Shown here: in pieces, positions 23,719 through 29,561 of the stretch | Position numbering within the stretch: position 1 is the first letter of the stretch | Layout of the letters: each line of letters starts with the position of its first letter | Virus record (IMG/VR): IMGVR_UViG_3300042523_000492 | Location: 1 to 29,561 of that record | DNA from: a virus | Reading direction: 5' to 3' (one strand) | DNA length: 29,561 nucleotides | The notes under the pieces: generated by a model | What the model was told of the DNA's origin: nothing | Seen by the model: only the letters and a program-made list of their open reading frames with translations | Databases searched by the model: none | Made by a program: the position numbers and the translations under genes

Positions 23719-24279
23719 TTACTTCTTGGCTTCGACCTTGACTTCAGCCGCTGACAAGCGACCGGCAACGTCAATAGTGATGGTAGGCACACTGGCGAGA
23801 TCCACAAGACTCTGACCGACGCAGGAAGCGCGATCCACGAATCCGGCAGCTTGCAAAGCGCGGGCTTGATCTTCGGTAAGACCGAATGCAAGGAAGGTCG
23901 GATTAGCCGCCACCTGAGCGCGAGGCTTAGCCTGTTGACGCAAGCGATCGTGTTCCGCCACCAGCAAACGCTCAAACTCTTTCTTCAGGCTCTCAGGATT
24001 CCACACGGCATCGACATGGTACATGCCGTTCTCGCCCTTGTAGACCTTGCGAAGCCATCCGATTTCTTGCTCAACGCTGCTGACATCACGGTAGCGCATA
24101 GTCGGCTCGCCGTCTTCCGGATACGGCTGTACGTCAACGCCGTTGCCTGCTGCGGTAGGCTCCAAGCGACCACTGAATACACGACGCAACACGTTAGAAA
24201 CGTACGACGGGTAAATCAACGGGCCGTAGCCCATGCCGCTATGGCATCGAATGGTGATAAGGGAATTAGGGATATCCAT
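23719..24279 (-). CDS. Head-region protein of unknown role with helix-hairpin-helix-like tail, 186 residues
   Basis: ATG 24279 follows GGAG by ten bases and the intrinsic terminator by 24 bases. The N-terminal part (about 1-70) is beta-rich; then come charged helices (WNPESLKKEFERLLVAEHD). The C-terminal 55 residues (LTEDQARALQAAGFVDRASC, then LVDLASVPTITIDVAGRLS) resemble a small helix-hairpin-helix-like repeat, as at the end of some nucleic-acid or ring-forming proteins. It lies between the coat and adaptor genes, where head-decoration or connector proteins are usually encoded. No family is recognised. Confidence 0.6.
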   Translation of the reverse strand: MDIPNSLITIRCHSGMGYGPLIYPSYVSNVLRRVFSGRLEPTAAGNGVDVQPYPEDGEPTMRYRDVSSVEQEIGWLRKVYKGENGMYHVDAVWNPESLKKEFERLLVAEHDRLRQQAKPRAQVAANPTFLAFGLTEDQARALQAAGFVDRASCVGQSLVDLASVPTITIDVAGRLSAAEVKVEAKK

Positions 24280-24303
24280 AAAGGGTTTGCTCCGCGTGTC
24301 ACG

Positions 24304-24340
24304 CTACAAACAAACTCCCCCGTGGCAAGCCACGAGGGAG
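24304..24340 (-). terminator. Intrinsic terminator after the major capsid gene
   Basis: On the - strand CTCCCTCGTGG (24340-24330) pairs with CCACGGGGGAG (24325-24315) across a CTTG loop, followed by TTTGTTTG. All 11 pairs form in leftward RNA, one as U-G; in rightward RNA that pair would be an A-C mismatch, so the element is built for the late strand. It lies 36 bases after the capsid stop. Tail genes downstream have no obvious promoter, so it is probably partial and lowers their expression relative to capsid. Confidence 0.8.
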
Positions 24341-24376
24341 AACCTGTCGGGAGCAACGACGTACGGTTTTTACGGA

Positions 24377-25513
24377 TCAAGACGCCAATAGTACGATACT
24401 ATTCGCGTTCGGAGCCTTCGGCAGCAAGACGGCCTTGCTGTCGAGCGAGATACGGGTGACGCGAACGTCGCCAGCATCGGGCGGGAAGCTCATAACCTTC
24501 TTCTTGGCCGGGGCGTACGAGAGCTGCCACGTCTTGGTGTTCAGCATGTACATGCGGCGAGTCCACGAAGCGGCTGGGGCGAGCAGGGTATCCAGAACCT
24601 CAAAGGTCGGGTTGTGGATAATCGGGGTGCCTTCAAAGCTGACGCCGGTATCGGGGAAGCCGATGTCGGCCATACGCTTCTTATCGGCCAGCGTGGTCGT
24701 GAACTGGATGTTGTTCGTGGTGCAGTAATTAACGTAACGGTCGATAGCGCCAGCACCGGCCATGATGAAGTCAACGCCATCGGTGCCCATTTCCATGCCG
24801 CGAAGCGACAGGTTCGCCTGACGACGAGCGCGGGTGAGACCAGCACGCAGGGTGCCAGCAGCGCCGTAGGTCAAGCCGATTTCAGCGTAGTGCTGGAGTA
24901 CCGAGCTGGACGCGCGGAGCTTGGTACCGATAGAGCCGGTGGTGACGAGGCCGGTAGCAGCCGGGAACGGCAGGTACGCATCCAAGCCCTGGGCGAGCTT
25001 AGGATTAGCCGAGTTGTCGGACAGGAGCATCTGATCAAAGGAGATATCGAACTTGTCGTCCATCGCTTCGAGCTTGGCCATCCAGTAATCAACAAGCACC
25101 TGCGCCTGAGACTCAGAATCAACCTTGCCGATCTTGGTGCTGCGGGACTGATTAGGGACGATGGTCAGACCGCAAGCGGCTTCGATGTCCTCGTGGACGA
25201 ACTCTTGGCCCATGTGCAGATTGGCCCACTGGAACTGCGTTTCGAGTTCAATTGGCGACTCAGTAAAGCCGAGAACGTCACGACGCTCAAAGCCTTGCAG
25301 GTCGAATTCAGCGGTGAGCTGGTACTTGAGGATAGGGCCGTTGATACCGGCAGCCGAGACACCGGCAACAGGGGCCGAGCCTTCCAGCTTTTCCAGCAGG
25401 TTAAACCAAGGCATCGCTTTGCGATCAGCCTTGATCTGTTTCTTACGGTTGAGCACGCCAGGGTAGGCGGCGTAGGCGATGGATTGAAGAGCTTCGGGAG
25501 TGAAGGTAGTCAC
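24377..25513 (-). CDS. Major capsid protein
   Basis: GTG 25513 has AAGGA eight bases upstream and is chosen over a TTG at 25564, whose extra codons would run through a stem-loop; this gives 378 residues starting MTTFTPEALQS. Features typical of an HK97-fold coat protein include an N-terminal arm with NRKKQIKADRKAMPWFNLLE, a long central helix region (QAQVLVDYWMAKLEAMDDKF) and a C-terminal beta part with VSFEGTPIIHNPTFEVLDTL and MYMLNTKTWQL. The position after scaffold and portal supports the call. It forms the icosahedral shell. It is the only gene here bracketed by a leader stem-loop and a terminator, suggesting separate tuning of expression. Confidence 0.85.
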   Translation of the reverse strand: MTTFTPEALQSIAYAAYPGVLNRKKQIKADRKAMPWFNLLEKLEGSAPVAGVSAAGINGPILKYQLTAEFDLQGFERRDVLGFTESPIELETQFQWANLHMGQEFVHEDIEAACGLTIVPNQSRSTKIGKVDSESQAQVLVDYWMAKLEAMDDKFDISFDQMLLSDNSANPKLAQGLDAYLPFPAATGLVTTGSIGTKLRASSSVLQHYAEIGLTYGAAGTLRAGLTRARRQANLSLRGMEMGTDGVDFIMAGAGAIDRYVNYCTTNNIQFTTTLADKKRMADIGFPDTGVSFEGTPIIHNPTFEVLDTLLAPAASWTRRMYMLNTKTWQLSYAPAKKKVMSFPPDAGDVRVTRISLDSKAVLLPKAPNANSIVLLAS

Positions 25514-25534
25514 GAGACGATCCTTACCGCATAG

Positions 25535-25554
25535 CGGCGGGTTTGACCCCGCCG
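25535..25554 (-). promoter_or_regulatory. Leader stem-loop before the capsid gene
   Basis: CGGCGGG pairs perfectly with CCCGCCG (7 bp, all G-C) across a six-base loop. It lies 21 bases before the capsid GTG and ends about ten bases before the AAGGA ribosome-binding site. There is no U-tract, so it is not a terminator. A 5' stabiliser of the capsid mRNA after processing, or a translation enhancer, is possible. Confidence 0.5.
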
Positions 25555-25573
25555 ATATGGGCAAGGGTCGGGT

Positions 25574-26659
25574 TTAGCGAACGAACTTCCCAGCCGCGAT
25601 GTCCCGAATGAGCTGTGCTCGGGAATCTATCTCGACTGGCTTAGGAGCGGGTGCGGAGCTAGAACGGACCTGAGTCCCAGCTACCGGCTTGATTGGTTTT
25701 CTCTCGGTCACGGGCGACGCCTTACGGACTTCATCGCGCACAATGTCCTGATAAACCGCAGTCCACATGAGAGGGTTACTAGTGCGACTGGCTTGGCTAA
25801 GACGTTCGTTGACCGCAGTGGCGATCTTGGCGAAATTGGGAATCTTCGCCTCGTACTCTTTTTCCAAACGCACTACCTCCGCAATAGCAGCTTCCCGGAT
25901 AGGGTCGTGCCGTTGCTGGTCTTGTGGTGCGCGAGGCTGGATTTTTTCGGGTTCGGGGGCGGGTCTCTCGGCCTTGATTTGCAATTCCGCCAACCGGCGT
26001 GATTGCTTTCGGGCGACCTGCTCACCGATCTGAAGATCGTCTACTTCGGAAGCGAACTCCGCGTCGTAGATTTCCTTCGCAACATCGTCTACTGATTTGA
26101 CCTTGGGGGCTTCTACCGGGGCCGACTCTTTCCAGCCGAACGCCTTAGCAGTTGCAATCAAGGTGCCGATAGCCTCTTTGTCACCATTCTTGACCTGCGC
26201 CGCGAGAGCCGTCCAATTGGCAAACTCTTCTGGGCTGATCTTGTTTTTGGTGAGCATCTGCGTAATCACGTCGCCAAAGGCGGCAGCTTTTCGCAGCTCG
26301 TCAATCGTCTTCTTGGTACGTTCTCCAAGCCGCTTATCAGCAGCAAGGTCAGCACCAACAAGCGACTTAGGCTCATCGTCGTCCGACTTCTTCGAGACAG
26401 GTGCCGAGTCGCCTTCCGGCTCTTCGTCATCGTCGTCTTCGGAAACCTCTTCGGAAACTTCTTCTTCAGCCTTTTCTTCAACAGGCTTCTGAATTAGCGA
26501 CTGGATGAGGGATTCCCGCGAATGTTCGGCGGTATCAGTAGCATCGTTGCCGATTTCCGGCTTCGTGCTTTCCTCACCCTGGGACGTAGGGGCGGCTTGA
26601 TCGTTAACGTCCACTTCCCCATCAGGGGTGATCTGTTCTGTATTCATAGCGGCTTGCAT
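25574..26659 (-). CDS. Scaffolding protein
   Basis: A 361-residue protein between portal and coat, the usual place of a podovirus scaffold. The N-terminal 105 residues are extremely acidic (EEVSEDDDDEEPEGDSAP), followed by helical, charged segments (KRLGERTKKTIDELRKAAAF, RLEKEYEAKIPNFAKIATAV), a Pro-rich linker and a short basic C-terminal helix (RAQLIRDIAAGKFVR) that is a likely coat-binding end. Two ATGs are possible (26659 and 26647); AGGAG is two bases before the first and 14 before the second, so the exact start is unsettled. Scaffolds guide procapsid assembly and leave the shell before packaging. Confidence 0.75.
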   Translation of the reverse strand: MQAAMNTEQITPDGEVDVNDQAAPTSQGEESTKPEIGNDATDTAEHSRESLIQSLIQKPVEEKAEEEVSEEVSEDDDDEEPEGDSAPVSKKSDDDEPKSLVGADLAADKRLGERTKKTIDELRKAAAFGDVITQMLTKNKISPEEFANWTALAAQVKNGDKEAIGTLIATAKAFGWKESAPVEAPKVKSVDDVAKEIYDAEFASEVDDLQIGEQVARKQSRRLAELQIKAERPAPEPEKIQPRAPQDQQRHDPIREAAIAEVVRLEKEYEAKIPNFAKIATAVNERLSQASRTSNPLMWTAVYQDIVRDEVRKASPVTERKPIKPVAGTQVRSSSAPAPKPVEIDSRAQLIRDIAAGKFVR

Positions 26660-26674
26660 TGCTCCTGCAAGGGT

Positions 26675-28813
26675 TTATTGACCGAGGCGATTGCCCGGGT
26701 TGTTGGGAAGATTTTCAGGTGAAGGAACGCCGTCCATAGGGGGCGCTCCGCCCTCTTGGCCGCGTGATCCTTGCGCATTAGGGTCGCCGCCAGGCGCTGG
26801 CGCATTAGGCATTCCCCCTGGTTGCGCCATCATCGGATTCCAGAAATTGCGGATGTCTTCGGAGATGCCGCCAAGGGCCATGACCTTAGCCATCACGTTG
26901 CCGACATTGATGCCGGGGACGCTTTGCAACTTCATGAGAATGTCAGGGAAAGCCGTCCAAAACTGCATCTTTCCAGCGAAGTCCGGCGGTCCAGAAACAG
27001 CACCTTGAATTTCAATTTGGAAATTAACCGACAACTGCTCCGCCGATAGGGCGAGCCACACCGACTGCATGCCGCACATCGCCTTGATATTATCGGCGGG
27101 GAATACCTTAACGGCAACTTGCCCCATCCATTCCAGCAAGTCAGAGAACGTGCGGTTAAGCTGGGCTTGGCGACGGCTATTGGCTTTCTGCATGCCTTGG
27201 TTAGCAAGGGTCAGATCCGTAGCGACCTTGCCTTCGCCCTGCACGCCCATGCCCGTCAATGGCACGTTGGCCACCATCTGCATGTCAGCAACTACCTTGG
27301 AAGTGTCGTAGAGCCCCTGGTTATAGGGCGCTCCATTCATCTCCTTCATGTACTTGTTAACGTCGTCTGCCTTCTTGAGCATGACGGCTTGGAACGGCGC
27401 ACGGCCTTCAATGGCGTCAATATCGGCTTGATCCGCCGCACCGGCAGCGAGGGCAACCCACGGGTAACTAGCGCGTCGGCCCTGGCGGTCGTGCGTGCGA
27501 AGCAGGTTGTACTCGTCCTGAAGATCACGCTGCAACCGCACGTCCGAGATCGGCAAAGCCCGACCGGATACGCGATTGAAGTACACCGGAAACAGGCTGA
27601 ATGGATTTGATCCAACGGCCTGGAACACTTCGCTAGCGAGGAAACGACTGACGCCGTCAACCCACACGTAGCGACGCCCCATGACGCGGTGTTCCAGAGT
27701 CCAGACGGCACAGCGGTCATTGATCTGCTGGGCTTCAATGTCCGTGCGTTCATCCGGTCCGAGGATGCCCCAGCGGCGTTCAGTCTTCTTGCCGTCCGTC
27801 GTGTAAACCGTAATCGACTTGTACTCGTCCTGCTCTAGGGCGAACTTAGCGGCGATGTCTTCCTTCGACAGGTAGACGCGATACGCCATCCAAGCGCCGC
27901 GACGAAGCTCTTCCGGACGCTTAATGGACCAATCCCAGCGAACATCTTCCGGCAGCAACTGATCGACGCTAAAACCGAGATACCGCTCAAGCTCGGGGCA
28001 TCCCAGCAAATCTAGCTCTTCGCCATCGATGATCGCGGTCTTGCGCACGGTACGCGGATCAGTCGGATCTGGCACCATCTGCTCAGTAGGCATGCCGGTC
28101 ATGGGGTCCATGACGGTCTGCGGAATCATGGGCGGTTGCGCGATGATGCGATCCGCCATCCACACTTTGAGGGTGTGGTCCAAGTCCTTCAGCTTTTGAG
28201 CATCGGCGCTGTCATCGTTGAAGTCGCCGGCGGCCTTGGCTTCTTGAAGCCGCAGGTACTCAGCAACGTTTTCCTGCTGATCGTTGAAACGGTTCTGGCC
28301 GACAGGGTCTTTCAGGAAGTCTTCCTGTACGGATACCTTCAGCCACGCAATGCCGTTAGTCTGCGCATCTTGTGCGGCACCTTCCATCAATTCAGGAAGT
28401 CGCGTCTGCGTGATCATCCGATTGAGGAATAGCTCCATAGTCTCGGACATCGCCGTCATCGATGGATCGACAAGCCCGCCCGCCTGGGGCAGCACCTTGC
28501 ACGCTGCTTTAGGATCGTCTAAGCCAAGATTGGCAACTACCGTCTGCTGATTCTTGAGAACCTGATTGACGATAACCGTGTCTTGGTCTTTCGACCCAAT
28601 CAGCTCTTCCGCGACGTAGGCGCGGTCTTCCTGCATCTGCTCGAAAGCATCACGCAGAAACTGAGGGGTTTTAACGAGTTCGTTGAACTCCGTGATGAGC
28701 GCCCGCTCCGAGGCCGATGCCTCGGGGGTCTTCTCAGCAATAGGTTCGACTACTTCCGCCACTTCGGGGATGGCGGGGTCGACCGGAGTCATGGCGTCGG
28801 TGGAGGGGTTCAT
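26675..28813 (-). CDS. Portal protein (P22-like)
   Basis: A 712-residue protein close in length to P22 gp1 (725). ATG 28813 overlaps the previous stop (ATGA) and has AGGTAG seven bases upstream. The N-terminal domain contains DRAYVAEELIGSKDQDTVIV; the wing/stem region has YRVYLSKEDIAAKF, FPVYFNRVSGRALPISDVRL and then QRDLQDEYNLLRT, a hallmark of the family. The C-terminal crown part contains QAQLNRTFSDLLEWMGQVAV and a Pro/Gly-rich tail (PNAPAPGGDPNAQG) after about residue 660. It forms the dodecameric vertex ring through which DNA enters and leaves. The terminase genes usually found upstream are outside the window. Confidence 0.85.
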   Translation of the reverse strand: MNPSTDAMTPVDPAIPEVAEVVEPIAEKTPEASASERALITEFNELVKTPQFLRDAFEQMQEDRAYVAEELIGSKDQDTVIVNQVLKNQQTVVANLGLDDPKAACKVLPQAGGLVDPSMTAMSETMELFLNRMITQTRLPELMEGAAQDAQTNGIAWLKVSVQEDFLKDPVGQNRFNDQQENVAEYLRLQEAKAAGDFNDDSADAQKLKDLDHTLKVWMADRIIAQPPMIPQTVMDPMTGMPTEQMVPDPTDPRTVRKTAIIDGEELDLLGCPELERYLGFSVDQLLPEDVRWDWSIKRPEELRRGAWMAYRVYLSKEDIAAKFALEQDEYKSITVYTTDGKKTERRWGILGPDERTDIEAQQINDRCAVWTLEHRVMGRRYVWVDGVSRFLASEVFQAVGSNPFSLFPVYFNRVSGRALPISDVRLQRDLQDEYNLLRTHDRQGRRASYPWVALAAGAADQADIDAIEGRAPFQAVMLKKADDVNKYMKEMNGAPYNQGLYDTSKVVADMQMVANVPLTGMGVQGEGKVATDLTLANQGMQKANSRRQAQLNRTFSDLLEWMGQVAVKVFPADNIKAMCGMQSVWLALSAEQLSVNFQIEIQGAVSGPPDFAGKMQFWTAFPDILMKLQSVPGINVGNVMAKVMALGGISEDIRNFWNPMMAQPGGMPNAPAPGGDPNAQGSRGQEGGAPPMDGVPSPENLPNNPGNRLGQ

Positions 28814-29097
28814 CCGAGTGCTACCTGACAGAGGGTACCCGAGCCGCCTGCGACTACGTAGAATGTAGTCGTTGACTCAACGGGAAAACGAAAAGGAATA
28901 TTAGCCGCTACCGGATACGACGGCCCTGCGGACGTGCTACGGAAGCTCCAAGCTACGTCGCCAGTCAACTCTAGCGTCGAAATGCCGTTGCGTTGGTCGG
29001 TGTAGGTGTAGCTATCTTGAGCTGCCGAAAGGGGTTGCGGGGTGAATACTTTGGTAAGCGGCTCGCCCAAAGAACGCATCAGCGTGTAGACGGCCAT
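28810..29097 (-). CDS. Hypothetical beta-rich protein, 95 residues
   Basis: ATG 29097 follows the previous TAA directly and has GAGG six bases upstream; its stop overlaps the portal start. The sequence is mostly short strands (ISTLELTGDVAWSFRST, PFRFPVESTTTFYVVAGG) and contains one Cys. No family is recognised. Its location just before the portal gene, coupled to it, suggests a minor virion or assembly protein, but this is context only. Confidence 0.65.
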   Translation of the reverse strand: MAVYTLMRSLGEPLTKVFTPQPLSAAQDSYTYTDQRNGISTLELTGDVAWSFRSTSAGPSYPVAANIPFRFPVESTTTFYVVAGGSGTLCQVALG

Positions 29098-29265
29098 TTA
29101 GTACCTCGTCCCGTACGGAATCCACGCGCCGGCGCGGCGATGTGCCGCCGCGCCGGGATAGCCCGCGTAACGCCAAGTCTCGTACAACCGCGATTCTGGG
29201 ACCGCCGTAACCGGAGGCAGAACGCCGTTGCTGCCGTCAAACCAACGAAGTACGAAAGTGATCAT
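29098..29265 (-). CDS. Hypothetical protein, 55 residues
   Basis: ATG 29265 overlaps the preceding stop (ATGA), so the shorter form beginning MITFVLRWFDGSNGVLPPVT is chosen over a longer frame inside the upstream gene. It is small, aromatic and basic at the C-terminus (YETWRYAGYPGAAAHRRAG). No family is recognised and no ribosome-binding site is strong, so it probably depends on coupling. Confidence 0.55.
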   Translation of the reverse strand: MITFVLRWFDGSNGVLPPVTAVPESRLYETWRYAGYPGAAAHRRAGAWIPYGTRY

Positions 29266-29561
29266 GCGGGGTCTACGCTTTGCAGTGCGTCGCGGGCTAC
29301 TGTCGCGATTGCGGCAGTCCACGCAGCGGTGGTGTCATCCTCTGCATACACGGTAAGAGTACTTCCCGAAATAGCGACCCTATTACGGCTGGCGCGAAGT
29401 GCGTCCCTCACAGTACGACCCCCGTTAGAGCCACCTGACAAATTGCGCCCTAGGATTGCGTCTGCTATCTGATCGGCCGTCGGTACGTTTGCTGTCACCG
29501 CCGTTGCGGCTGCCGATAAATTGATCGTCACCTGCGGACCGCCGACTACGTCTTCGACGGG
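29262..29561 (-). CDS. C-terminal part of a phage structural-region protein (5' end beyond window)
   Basis: The frame is open to the right edge of the window; an internal GTG at 29531 is possible but the ten codons before it are also open, so the gene is treated as partial. The visible end has a conserved-looking pattern seen at the C-terminus of several phage head-region proteins: ADQIADAILGRNLSGGSNGG, then RTVRDALRASRNRV, SGSTLTVYAEDDTTAAWTAA and a final SVDPA. Function is unknown. Its stop overlaps the next start (ATGA). Confidence 0.6.
   Translation of the reverse strand, partial: PVEDVVGGPQVTINLSAAATAVTANVPTADQIADAILGRNLSGGSNGGRTVRDALRASRNRVAISGSTLTVYAEDDTTAAWTAAIATVARDALQSVDPA

Noticed and set aside
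24614-25534. 306-codon + strand frame opposite the capsid gene
   Set aside because: The - strand encodes a recognisable major capsid protein with ribosome-binding site; the + frame has no family features.

Overview
The window reads as part of a double-stranded DNA bacteriophage genome, most likely a short-tailed (podovirus-type) phage. The evidence is a tight gene map with almost no intergenic space, a phage replication module on the + strand, and a P22-like portal / scaffold / coat / adaptor / tail-hub series on the - strand, with no tape-measure, sheath or baseplate genes. A Gram-negative (proteobacterial) host is an inference from the Lar-like anti-restriction protein and the P22-style head-tail and ejection proteins. 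A prophage cannot be excluded, but no integrase, repressor or host gene is visible. Terminase, lysis genes and any phage RNA polymerase are not in the window.

Left arm, + strand, 1-10825 (early/middle genes): the 3' end of a pentapeptide-repeat gene; a run of small accessory genes (a double zinc-ribbon Lar-like protein, a 38-residue membrane peptide, an NrdR-like zinc ribbon); then a replication core of an SF2 helicase with zinc ribbon, a PrimPol-helicase fusion and a family A DNA polymerase with proofreading domain. A DUF3310 protein and a RusA-type Holliday-junction resolvase follow. Small AT-richer genes are inserted between the core replication genes. Most neighbours overlap by 4 bases (ATGA/GTGA/TTGA), so translation is probably coupled along the operon.

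Right arm, - strand, 29561-10809 (late genes, transcribed leftward): the end of a gene running in from beyond the window, two small genes, portal, scaffold, major capsid protein (with a stem-loop before it and an intrinsic terminator after it), a protein of unknown role, head-tail adaptor and tail hub. Next comes a surface cassette with two proteins that share an N-terminal module, separated by a propeller-like protein, then a collar-domain tail fibre. Last are a small zinc-binding protein, three Gln/Ala/Gly-rich ejection-type proteins and a 1493-residue ejection-type protein.

The two arms converge: the RusA gene and the 1493-residue gene overlap by 17 bases at their 3' ends, with a long stem-loop just beyond the RusA stop.

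The most interesting points are an ADP-ribosyltransferase-like (polyvalent-protein type) domain inside the 1493-residue putative ejection protein; the shared N-terminal module of two tail-surface proteins; a fossil copy of one gene's 3' end lying exactly 300 bases downstream with only synonymous differences; and non-canonical P-loops in both adjacent replication ATPases.
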